This document shows positions 1 through 5,123 of a stretch of 5,123 nucleotides of DNA, in pieces; position 1 is the stretch's first letter; each line of letters starts with the position of its first letter. A model generated the notes under the pieces. That model did no database searches. It was not told where the DNA came from and saw only the letters and a program-made list of their open reading frames with translations. Both the position numbers and the translations under genes were made by a program. The stretch is taken from positions 1 through 5,123 of the forward strand of contig CAMOXP010000107.1 of assembly GCA_946629205.1 (NCBI GenBank). Direction: 5' to 3'. Origin of the DNA: an uncultured Bacillota bacterium (GTDB taxonomy: Bacteria; Bacillota; Clostridia; Peptostreptococcales; Anaerovoracaceae).

Positions 1-1127
1 TACAGCTGTCCCAGAACGAATTCTGTGAAGTCTGCTGCTGTGTCGCCGCTGCCGTCACGAATGATGTGGACGTTTTCTGCTGCTGCGTCGAGAGCCTTTT
101 CCAGAACGTCTGCCTTCTCGAAGGCACCCATGTGGCGGAGCATCATGACTGCTGCTCTGCAGATGCTGGCCGGGTTCGCGAACTGACCGCGGCCTTCCTT
201 GATCATTCTCTCAGCGGAGCCGTGGATGGCTTCGAACATTGCGTATCTGCTTCCGATGTTGGCGCTTCCCGCCGTGCCGACGCCGCCCTGCATCTGGGCT
301 GCCTCGTCGGTGATGATGTCGCCGTAGAGGTTCGGCAGGATGAAGACGTTGAAGTCTTTGTTGACGAGTTCGTTGATCAGGTTGGCGCTCATGATGTCGA
401 CGTATCTGTCGTTGGTCTTGATCTCAGGATACTCCTTCGCCATTTCATAGCAGAGCTCCAGGAACTTGCCGTCGGTCTTCTTCATGATGTTCGCCTTCGT
501 AACGATCGTGACGTTCTTGTTGCCGTTGTTCTTGGCATGTTCAAAAGCAGCGCGTGCCAGTCTCTGGGTCCCTGCTGTTGTCGTCACCTTGAAGTCGATG
601 GAGATGTCGTCGTTGATGTCGATGCCTCTGTTGCCCAGCGCATATTCACCTTCCGTATTCTCTCTGAAGAACATCCAGTCGATGCCCTTCTCCGGGATCA
701 CGACCGGTCTGACGTTGGCAAACAGGTCGAGTTCTTTACGGAGTTTAACGTTAGCACTCTCGATGTTCGGCAGGTTGTCGCCTTTGCCCGGAGTCATGGT
801 CGGACCTTTGAGGAGCAGATCGCACTCTTTGATCTCCTCGAGTACATCGTCAGGAACCGCCTGCAGTTTTTCCACTCTGTTCTCGATGGTCAGGCCCTTG
901 ATCGTACGGATCTCGATCTTACCTGCTTCGATTTCATCAGCGAGCAGCTTGTTCAGGATCTCCCTGCAGGAGTCCATGATGATCGGGCCGATACCGTCTC
1001 CGTCAATTGCTCCAATCACGACCTTGTCCATCGATGCAAAATCCGGAGCCGCCGGTGCGTTCTTCATTCTTTCGACTCTTTCCAGCTGATCCTTTACGAT
1101 CTGTTCAAAATGTTCCTGATATGACAT
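1..1127 (-). CDS. Isocitrate/isopropylmalate dehydrogenase family protein (probable isocitrate dehydrogenase), 3' end at window edge
   Basis: This gene encodes a metal-dependent beta-decarboxylating dehydrogenase, probably oxidising isocitrate to 2-oxoglutarate in the cytoplasm. The 375 codons seen start at the ATG at 1127, behind AGGAGG (1133-1138) with a 5-nt gap; the last two bases in the window, TA, begin either a stop or a Tyr codon, so the protein is complete or nearly so. Visible landmarks are GDGIGP (residues 43-48), the substrate loop SANVKLR (124-130) with R130 and R140, RENTEGEY (155-162), the catalytic Lys in TKANIMK (K211), metal-binding Asp residues in NLYGDIITDEA (266-276), HGSA (302-305) and ANP (317-319). 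RENTEGEY resembles NAD-isocitrate and homoisocitrate dehydrogenases more than LeuB, whose motif is RELTGG. After HGSA the residues are E-R-M, neither the K-Y of NADP-type E. coli Icd nor the D of NAD types, so cofactor use is open. Homoisocitrate or isopropylmalate activity cannot be excluded. Confidence 0.9.
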   Translation of the reverse strand, partial: MSYQEHFEQIVKDQLERVERMKNAPAAPDFASMDKVVIGAIDGDGIGPIIMDSCREILNKLLADEIEAGKIEIRTIKGLTIENRVEKLQAVPDDVLEEIKECDLLLKGPTMTPGKGDNLPNIESANVKLRKELDLFANVRPVVIPEKGIDWMFFRENTEGEYALGNRGIDINDDISIDFKVTTTAGTQRLARAAFEHAKNNGNKNVTIVTKANIMKKTDGKFLELCYEMAKEYPEIKTNDRYVDIMSANLINELVNKDFNVFILPNLYGDIITDEAAQMQGGVGTAGSANIGSRYAMFEAIHGSAERMIKEGRGQFANPASICRAAVMMLRHMGAFEKADVLEKALDAAAENVHIIRDGSGDTAADFTEFVLGQL

Positions 1128-1132
1128 AGTTT

Positions 1133-1228
1133 CCTCCTGTTTCTCTACACTGGTTTTTCTGAATTGGTTTCTTTTGATGAATATATGTTACTGCACCCAT
1201 TATAGCCCAATCAGCCGGGTTTTGTAGA
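1133..1228 (-). promoter_or_regulatory. Promoter and leader of the dehydrogenase gene
   Basis: On the minus strand a perfect TATAAT (1199-1204) lies 18 nt downstream of TCTACA (1223-1228), which matches four of six bases of the -35 consensus. Transcription would start near 1191, giving a leader of about 65 nt that ends in the ribosome binding site AGGAGG (1133-1138). The element lies just beyond the terminator of the upstream small gene, so the dehydrogenase is probably transcribed on its own. The leader shows no clear riboswitch fold by eye. The call rests on consensus matching only. Confidence 0.6.
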
Positions 1229-1230
1229 TG

Positions 1231-1267
1231 CAAAAACGAGAAAAATGCAGTCTGGCTGCATTTTTCT
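1231..1267 (-). terminator. Intrinsic terminator downstream of the 67-residue protein gene
   Basis: A perfect 12-bp inverted repeat (1239-1250 with 1256-1267) encloses a 5-nt loop. Read on the minus strand, the 3' arm ends in a T-run (CATTTTTCT) followed by CGTTTTT (1232-1238), as expected of a rho-independent terminator. It begins 37 nt past the stop codon of the small minus-strand gene and ends just before the -35 of the dehydrogenase promoter, separating the two units. The stem is AT-rich at its base, so termination strength is uncertain. Confidence 0.7.
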
Positions 1268-1304
1268 GAAGGATTATTGTTATAAAACTTGTTACCTGTC
1301 CGCT

Positions 1305-1508
1305 TTAGAAACTGAAGTCTTCGTTTGCAGCTGCTCTTTCGCGGCAGATGTCGTCAGCGATTTCTGACATACTCTGCTGGTTCGCGTCGAAACGTGATCT
1401 CATGTTCATAACCGCAACGTCTCTCATAGTAGCGTTGTCTACACCTGCCAGGAATGACAGTGCGCTTCTGCAGGAATTCATCATTTCGTTGTTCATGTTG
1501 TTTCTCAT
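1305..1508 (-). CDS. Small Met/Asn-rich protein of unknown function (67 aa)
   Basis: I do not recognise this protein. It begins MRNNMNNEMMNSC and is 67 residues long with 8 Met, many Asn, two Cys (C13, C55) and an acidic C-terminal end (ANEDFSF). No signal peptide or membrane segment is visible; the only hydrophobic patch (ALSFLAGV, 16-23) is too short to span a membrane. It looks soluble and partly helical. The start at 1508 is chosen because GGAGG (1517-1521) lies 8 nt upstream; another ATG at 1513-1515 is in a different frame and touches the ribosome binding site. Coding evidence is the ribosome binding site, a candidate promoter, a downstream terminator, and codon choice (AAC, GAC, TTC, AGA) like that of the neighbouring dehydrogenase, suggesting good expression. 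It is divergent from the LysR gene, which makes it a candidate target of that regulator. The function is unknown. Confidence 0.75.
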   Translation of the reverse strand: MRNNMNNEMMNSCRSALSFLAGVDNATMRDVAVMNMRSRFDANQQSMSEIADDICRERAAANEDFSF

Positions 1509-1544
1509 TGTTCATACCTCCGTTTTCTTTATATTAAAATCTAT

Positions 1545-1595
1545 CTTTAACTCAATTTGTGATTGTATTATAATGAACAGAGGGTTAAAAGTAAA
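1545..1595. promoter_or_regulatory. Divergent promoter region with a palindromic shared -10
   Basis: The palindrome ATTATAAT (1567-1574) offers TATAAT on the plus strand (1569-1574, toward the LysR gene) and on the minus strand (1567-1572, toward the small protein). The minus-strand -10 has TTTACT (1590-1595) 17 nt upstream, four of six matches. The plus-strand one has only TTAACT (1547-1552) at 16 nt, four of six. Leaders would be roughly 50 nt (minus) and 80 nt (plus). Short inverted sequences CTTTAAC (1545-1551) and GTTAAA (1584-1589) flank the -10, and a small dyad CAAT-N5-ATTG lies at 1553-1565. These could be operator parts, but no clear LysR T-N11-A box stands out. An alternative minus promoter, TTGAGT (1550-1555) with TATAAA (1528-1533), would leave almost no leader. 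Confidence 0.5.
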
Positions 1596-1663
1596 ACGGT
1601 TATTTCTTATATATGGTCTTGAAATTACTTATATCCATGTTTCGGGACCGGCCGGAGGTTTTC

Positions 1664-2542
1664 ATGGAAAAACTGAATGCATCTGTCTTTCTGAAAGTTG
1701 TCGAGACGGGAAGTTTCAAACGGGCGGCCGACATTCTGGGCTACACCCAGGCGGGCGTCAGTTACATCATCAACGCAATGGAAGAGGAGTGCGGACTCAA
1801 ACTCTTTTACCGGGAATACGGCGGCGTCCGCCTGACGCCTGAGGGCAGCACCCTGCTTCCGTTCATCCGCAACGTCGCGGATGAAGAACATTATCTCGAG
1901 GAAGCTATCAACGACATCAAGGGGCTGGATTCCGGAACGGTCCGCGTCTCCACTTTCAGCAGCGTCTACATCCATTGGCTCCCCGGGATCATTCACGATT
2001 TCAAGCAGAGCTATCCGAACGTCAACATTGAGATTGTCAGCTATGACGAAGACCGAGAGAATGAGGAGATGATCTACAGCCGGCAGGTCGACTGCGGTTT
2101 CATGGCCACCCCGCCGACTTCAACAGACATCGAGTTCTTCGAACTGATGCAGGAGCCGCTGATGGTCGTCATGTCAAAGGACCACCCCATGGCCGCCCGC
2201 AAAACTTTTCCCCGCGATAAGATCGGTGACTTCCCGTACATCATGATGACGTACGACAAGCAGGATTTCAATTCGCTGATCTTCACGGACGGCATCAAAC
2301 CCCGGACCGCCTTCACCGTCGACAACGATTACGCTGCCATCGCCATGGCAAGCAAAGGCCTCGGCATATGCATCTCCCCGAAAATACAGCTGAACGACAT
2401 GTCCTTCCCGATCACCTATATGGAGTTTTCACCATCTCTTAAGCGAACGATCGGCATTGGCACAAGATCATTAAAGGGCAGCACAAAGGCTGCCCGTGAA
2501 TTCATTCGAACGGCGCGCCGCTGGGTGCGCGTCAACGCATAG
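1664..2542 (+). CDS. LysR-type transcriptional regulator
   Basis: This is a DNA-binding regulator of the LysR family, 292 residues, close to the usual family length of about 300. The N-terminal winged helix-turn-helix covers about residues 1-60; the stretch FLKVVETGSFKRAADILG (9-26) followed by TQAGVSYIINAMEEECG (28-44) and LFYR (47-50) is the classic family signature. A linker helix follows (about 65-88), then a periplasmic-binding-protein-like effector domain (about 90-290) starting GTVRVSTFSS. The start at 1664 is preferred because GGAGG (1654-1658) sits 5 nt upstream; the in-frame ATG at 1613 would add 17 residues but has no ribosome binding site. The gene is divergent from the 67-residue protein gene, the usual layout for a LysR regulator and its target, and convergent with the PFL-like gene. 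The effector cannot be predicted from sequence alone. Confidence 0.95.
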   Translation: MEKLNASVFLKVVETGSFKRAADILGYTQAGVSYIINAMEEECGLKLFYREYGGVRLTPEGSTLLPFIRNVADEEHYLEEAINDIKGLDSGTVRVSTFSSVYIHWLPGIIHDFKQSYPNVNIEIVSYDEDRENEEMIYSRQVDCGFMATPPTSTDIEFFELMQEPLMVVMSKDHPMAARKTFPRDKIGDFPYIMMTYDKQDFNSLIFTDGIKPRTAFTVDNDYAAIAMASKGLGICISPKIQLNDMSFPITYMEFSPSLKRTIGIGTRSLKGSTKAAREFIRTARRWVRVNA

Positions 2543-2557
2543 TCGCAGTTCGAAACG

Positions 2558-2590
2558 ATGTGTCAAAGGGACGGTTCTTTTGACACATTT
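2558..2590 (+). repeat. 33-bp palindromic repeat, copy 1 (inverted relative to copy 2)
   Basis: These 33 bases are the exact reverse complement of 4272-4304. Arms ATGTGTCAAA (2558-2567) and TTTGACACAT (2579-2588) pair perfectly. In the plus-strand RNA the inner GGGA and TTCT also pair through two G-U pairs, giving a 14-bp stem with a CGG loop. It begins 15 nt after the LysR stop codon and ends with TTTT, so it could be a weak terminator or 3' stabiliser for that transcript. It lies between convergent genes. I have the impression that this motif recurs in clostridial genomes as a dispersed element, but I cannot verify that here. Confidence 0.9.
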
Positions 2591-2607
2591 TGAACGCATT
2601 TAATGCA

Positions 2608-3963
2608 TCAGTTCTTGAAGGAGTGCACGGGCGCGGGGATGCGTCCGCCCCGCTGGATGAACGCGCTGCTCGAGAACTGGTTGACGTCCATGACCGGTGA
2701 AGATCCGAAGAGTCCGCCCCAGTCGGCTTTGTCGCCTGCCTTCATGCCGTAAACCGGTATGACGCGGACGGCTGTTGTCTTGTTGTTGATGACGCCAATG
2801 GCGGCTTCGTCGGCAATCATGGCCGAAATCGTATCTTCCGGCGTGTCGCCCGGGATGGCGATCATGTCCAACCCCACCGAGCAGACGCTGGTCATCGCTT
2901 CCAGTTTATCGAAGGTCAGGCAGCCTTCTTCTGCCGATGCGATCATCTGACGGTCTTCGCTGACCGGGATGAACGCGCCTGACAGGCCTCCTACGTGACC
3001 GGATGCCATGATGCCGCCCTTCTTGACCGCGTCTGTAAGCATGGCCAAGGCCGCTGTGCTTCCGTGTGTCCCGCAGCGCGCGAGGCCCATGACCTCCAGG
3101 ATCTCCGCGACGCTGTCTCCCACTGCCGGCGTCGGCGCCAGAGACAGATCCAAAATGCCGAAGGGGATTCCGAGACGGCTCGAAACCTCCCGGCCGATCA
3201 GCTGTCCGGCACGGGTGATCTTGAACGCCGTCTGCTTGATTTTCTCTGCAATCTCATCCGCCGTCGCGCCTTCCATGCCGACGAGAGCTTCCTTGACGAC
3301 GCCCGGCCCGGACACGCCTACGTTGATCACGTTCTCCGCTTCACCGACCCCGTGAAAGGCGCCCGCCATGAACGGATTGTCCTCAACGGCGTTTGCAAAA
3401 GCAACAAACTTGGCGCATCCGAAGCTGTTGTTATCTCTTGTCAGATAAGCCGTCTTCTTGATCATCGGGCCCATCTTCTTGACCGCATCCATGTTGATGC
3501 CGGCCTTGGTGGATCCCAGGTTGATGCTGGAGCACATGGCCTCTGTCTCCGCCAGCGCATAGGGCACGGCTTCGATGAAGCTTTCGTCGGCCGGTGTGCA
3601 GCCCTTCTGCACCAGTGCCGAAAACCCGCCGATGATATCCACGCCAACGGCTTTCGCCGCGCTGTCTAATGCTTTTGCATAGAGGAGCCAGTCCTCTGTC
3701 GTTTCCGCGGCGGCCAGTGCAATCGGCGTCACGGAGATGCGTTTGTTTACGACTTTGATACCGTAGTCTTCGCCCACCTCATTCGCCGTTTCGACAAGCC
3801 GGGACGCCAGACGCGTGATCTTATCATATACCCGCTCGGACGCCGCTTTGTGGTCTCTGCCGAAGCAGTCGAGCAGGGAGATTCCCATCGTCGTCGTCCG
3901 TATATCCAGGTTTTCCTTTTCGATCATGCGGATCGTTTCCAGAACGTCTTTGTAAATCGTCAT
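2608..3963 (-). CDS. UPF0210 (DUF711) PFL-like family protein
   Basis: This 451-residue protein belongs to the UPF0210/DUF711 family, whose fold is related to pyruvate formate-lyase but whose reaction is, as far as I know, undefined. Recognisable stretches are DIRTTTMGISLLDC (20-33), GGFSALVQKG (112-121), SSINLGSTKAGINMDAV (145-161), CAKFVAFANAVEDNPFMAGAFHG (183-205), GHVGGLSGAFIPVSED (322-337) and the C-terminal FIQRGGRIPAPVHS (435-448). No RVxGY-type glycyl-radical motif is visible, so it should not be called an active formate-lyase. No signal peptide or membrane segment is seen; it is probably cytoplasmic. The start at 3963 lies 12 nt after the ACT gene stop; AGGGGG (3972-3977), overlapping that stop, is 8 nt upstream and suggests coupled translation. 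Its constant partner in Firmicutes is the UPF0237 ACT protein encoded just upstream, so the two probably act together. Confidence 0.95.
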   Translation of the reverse strand: MTIYKDVLETIRMIEKENLDIRTTTMGISLLDCFGRDHKAASERVYDKITRLASRLVETANEVGEDYGIKVVNKRISVTPIALAAAETTEDWLLYAKALDSAAKAVGVDIIGGFSALVQKGCTPADESFIEAVPYALAETEAMCSSINLGSTKAGINMDAVKKMGPMIKKTAYLTRDNNSFGCAKFVAFANAVEDNPFMAGAFHGVGEAENVINVGVSGPGVVKEALVGMEGATADEIAEKIKQTAFKITRAGQLIGREVSSRLGIPFGILDLSLAPTPAVGDSVAEILEVMGLARCGTHGSTAALAMLTDAVKKGGIMASGHVGGLSGAFIPVSEDRQMIASAEEGCLTFDKLEAMTSVCSVGLDMIAIPGDTPEDTISAMIADEAAIGVINNKTTAVRVIPVYGMKAGDKADWGGLFGSSPVMDVNQFSSSAFIQRGGRIPAPVHSFKN

Positions 3964-3975
3964 GTCCTTTTCCCC

Positions 3976-4245
3976 CTAGATCTGGTGCATCGTATCAAAG
4001 ATTTCTTCCTTTTGGACGTGGATGGACAGACCTTCTTTCTCTGCCATCTCGTGCAGCGCCACATCCACCTCGTGGAAGCTGGCTGCGGACTCGTCGATCT
4101 TCACGACCATGATCATCGTGAAGTAATCCTGCAGGATCGTCTGGGTCACATCCTCAATGTTCACATGCTTCTCGTTCAGGATCCCCGAGACCTTGTACAT
4201 GATCCCGACCTGGTCTTTACCCACAACAGTGATGATTGCTTTCAT
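3976..4245 (-). CDS. UPF0237 ACT domain-containing protein
   Basis: This 89-residue protein is essentially one ACT domain (about residues 1-75) of the UPF0237 family, related to the N-terminal part of GcvR-like proteins. The opening MKAIITVVGKDQVGIMYKVSGIL (1-23) contains the GKDQVGI turn typical of ACT ligand sites, followed by the helix and the strand VNIEDVTQTIL (28-38). ACT domains usually bind amino acids and work as dimers, so a sensing or regulatory role in the cytoplasm is likely; the ligand is not known. The start at 4245 has AGGAGG (4251-4256) with a 5-nt gap. The gene lies 12 nt upstream of the PFL-like gene and follows the exporter small subunit by about 58 nt, a gap filled mostly by the 33-bp repeat. 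Confidence 0.95.
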   Translation of the reverse strand: MKAIITVVGKDQVGIMYKVSGILNEKHVNIEDVTQTILQDYFTMIMVVKIDESAASFHEVDVALHEMAEKEGLSIHVQKEEIFDTMHQI

Positions 4246-4271
4246 GTTTTCCTCCTACATTATGTAAATGG

Positions 4272-4304
4272 AAATGTGTCAAAAGAACCGTCCCTTTGAC
4301 ACAT
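4272..4304 (-). repeat. 33-bp palindromic repeat, copy 2
   Basis: This is identical to the reverse complement of 2558-2590. Its first base on the minus strand is also a base of the TAA stop codon (4304-4306) of the exporter small-subunit gene, and it ends about 15 nt before the ribosome binding site of the ACT gene. In the minus-strand transcript it folds into a 14-bp stem with a 3-nt loop, the inner part using G-U pairs. No run of T follows, so it is more likely an intercistronic hairpin (processing, stability or partial attenuation) than a full terminator. Confidence 0.9.
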
Positions 4305-4765
4305 TATAACTTGTCTTTGATTGAGATGGTCTTTGATAAGAGTGCGCGTACGACATTGATGACCGCACCCATGGCCAGTAGGCCCATGGCGATCGCGCCG
4401 GCCATCAGGATCGTCTGGATGCCGACTTCCGCCATCTTTTCGATGTCGCTGCGCAGGAGTGCCTCCATTGTATAAAAAATGTTAGCTCCCGGGACGAGGC
4501 ACAGGATCCCCGGGATGATGAATATGGTCATGGCTTCCTTGAAGATGTGTGCAGAAATGGCACTGCAAAGCCCAACCATGCAGGCGCCGAAGAAACACGC
4601 TATGGCGGGGGAGTCTATATTGTAATCTGTGATCAGATAGGTGACCCACCCCAGCGCGCCGACGATGACGCAGGCAGGGATATGGCGCGCCGGCACTCTG
4701 AAGATGACGGCGAATCCCATCGTGGCAAACAGAGCCAGCACAAACTGTGAGATCAGATTCATCAT
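4304..4765 (-). CDS. ThrE-type exporter small subunit (YjjB-like, threonine/serine exporter family)
   Basis: This is a 153-residue inner-membrane protein of the ThrE_2 (YjjB-like) family, usually about 150 residues. Hydrophobic spans lie at about 4-22, 29-46, 54-75, 78-98 and 114-142. The family signature PGILCLVPGANIFYTM (85-100) is present. With the YjjP-like protein encoded immediately upstream it should form one split exporter: Corynebacterium ThrE, in which both halves are fused, exports threonine and serine, while E. coli YjjPB has been linked to succinate export. The substrate here is therefore open. Translation starts at 4765 within an ATGA overlap with the upstream stop, with GGGAGGG (4774-4780) 8 nt away; a second ATG directly follows (4762) and could be used instead. 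Its stop codon shares one base with the 33-bp repeat. Confidence 0.93.
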   Translation of the reverse strand: MMNLISQFVLALFATMGFAVIFRVPARHIPACVIVGALGWVTYLITDYNIDSPAIACFFGACMVGLCSAISAHIFKEAMTIFIIPGILCLVPGANIFYTMEALLRSDIEKMAEVGIQTILMAGAIAMGLLAMGAVINVVRALLSKTISIKDKL

Positions 4766-5123
4766 AACGCGAGCCCTCCCATCATGTACCAGATTTCAAG
4801 AACGACGCCGGCTCCTGCCGCCAGCGAAACACCGATGATGATCGCTTCCGTCAGGCGCGCAACGCCGGCCAGCATGTTTCCGGACAGAAAATCACGGATG
4901 GAATTCGTAATGGCGATTCCCGGGACAAACAGCATGATGCACCCGGAAATGACGGGGGCGTAGCTGACCCCGTCGATAGAAGCCGCCGCGAGGAGCGCGA
5001 AGAACGCCGCGAAGGCGCAGCAGCAAAAGCCCCGTATGAAGAAATTGATCTCATACTTTTCGAGAAATCGGGAAAGCATATAGCACAGGAGACCCACGAC
5101 AACAGTTACGCAGAAATCCAGCG
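4762..5123 (-). CDS. ThrE-type exporter large subunit (YjjP-like, DUF1212), C-terminal part
   Basis: The reading frame is open to the right edge, so the 5' end lies outside; about 120 residues are visible of a protein that is usually near 250. The GTG at 5095-5097 reads as an internal Val, not a start, because the frame continues upstream as LDFCVTVVVGLLCYMLSRFL. The diagnostic DUF1212 stretch is visible: FVPGIAITNSIRDFLSG, then ARLTEAIIIGVSLAAGAG, between hydrophobic spans. The family forms the hydrolase-like and membrane half of ThrE exporters at the inner membrane; the missing N-terminal part would carry its soluble domain. The stop TGA (4762-4764) overlaps the next start by ATGA, so the two subunits are translationally coupled. 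It is the first visible gene of the minus-strand operon leading to ACT and PFL-like genes. Confidence 0.92.
   Translation of the reverse strand, partial: LDFCVTVVVGLLCYMLSRFLEKYEINFFIRGFCCCAFAAFFALLAAASIDGVSYAPVISGCIMLFVPGIAITNSIRDFLSGNMLAGVARLTEAIIIGVSLAAGAGVVLEIWYMMGGLAL

Noticed and set aside
66..1124. Long plus-strand open frame (352 codons) opposite the dehydrogenase gene
   Set aside because: It has no ribosome binding site, its low-complexity Val/Asp/Leu-rich translation matches nothing, and it mirrors a clearly conserved enzyme on the other strand. It is open only because of that gene's codon use.
1613..1663. Upstream in-frame ATG as the LysR start
   Set aside because: It has no ribosome binding site, whereas the ATG at 1664 has GGAGG 5 nt upstream and gives the normal family N-terminus.
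2596..2606. Short palindrome GCATTTAATGC near the PFL-like stop
   Set aside because: Five-base arms with a single central base cannot form a useful hairpin and there is no T-run, so it is not called a terminator.
2995..3669. Plus-strand open frame of 224 codons opposite the PFL-like gene
   Set aside because: The translation is rich in His, Arg and Asp with no recognisable motif, and the minus-strand frame is a well-conserved protein.
2558..4304. The inverted repeats as ends of an insertion sequence
   Set aside because: No transposase gene lies between them, no target-site duplication is seen next to them, and each repeat is itself a palindrome, unlike typical insertion-sequence ends.
4303..4308. 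TATAAT on the minus strand overlapping the exporter small-subunit stop codon, as an internal promoter for ACT-PFL
   Set aside because: No acceptable -35 lies 15-18 nt upstream and there is no extended -10 TG, so the match is probably chance within an AT-rich stop region.

Overview
The window looks like a chromosomal segment of a low-redundancy, moderate-GC (about half GC by eye) anaerobic Firmicute, most likely in the class Clostridia. Most genes have strong AGGAGG-type ribosome binding sites, one terminator looks intrinsic, and the paired UPF0237 (ACT) and UPF0210 (PFL-like) genes are typical of Firmicutes. This placement is inference; no rRNA or marker gene is present.

Layout from left to right. 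(1) Positions 1-1127, minus strand: a nearly complete isocitrate/isopropylmalate dehydrogenase family gene that runs to the left edge, with its own -10 element, leader and ribosome binding site. (2) 1231-1267: a hairpin plus T-run, read as the terminator of the next gene. (3) 1305-1508, minus: a 67-residue Met/Asn-rich protein of unknown function, with a good ribosome binding site and codon usage like that of the dehydrogenase. (4) 1509-1663: a divergent promoter region in which a palindromic ATTATAAT can serve as the -10 on both strands. (5) 1664-2542, plus: a LysR-type regulator. (6) 2558-2590: a 33-bp palindromic repeat. (7) 2608-4245, minus: ACT-domain protein followed by the PFL-like UPF0210 protein, 12 nt apart. 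(8) 4272-4304: the second copy of the 33-bp repeat, identical and inverted. (9) 4304-5123, minus: a two-gene ThrE-type amino-acid exporter (YjjB-like small subunit and YjjP-like large subunit), overlapping at ATGA; the large-subunit gene runs off the right edge.

Read on the minus strand, genes 5123 to 2608 form one apparent transcription unit: exporter large subunit, exporter small subunit, repeat hairpin, ACT sensor, PFL-like protein. The context suggests amino-acid (serine/threonine-like) or small carboxylate efflux coupled to a ligand-sensing ACT protein and a PFL-like protein of unknown activity. The LysR regulator may control the small-protein gene opposite it. Nothing here is a complete defence or mobile system. 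The points most worth a second look are the exporter-ACT-PFL arrangement, the inverted 33-bp repeats that bracket ACT-PFL, the small Met-rich protein, and the unusual cofactor-loop residues of the dehydrogenase.
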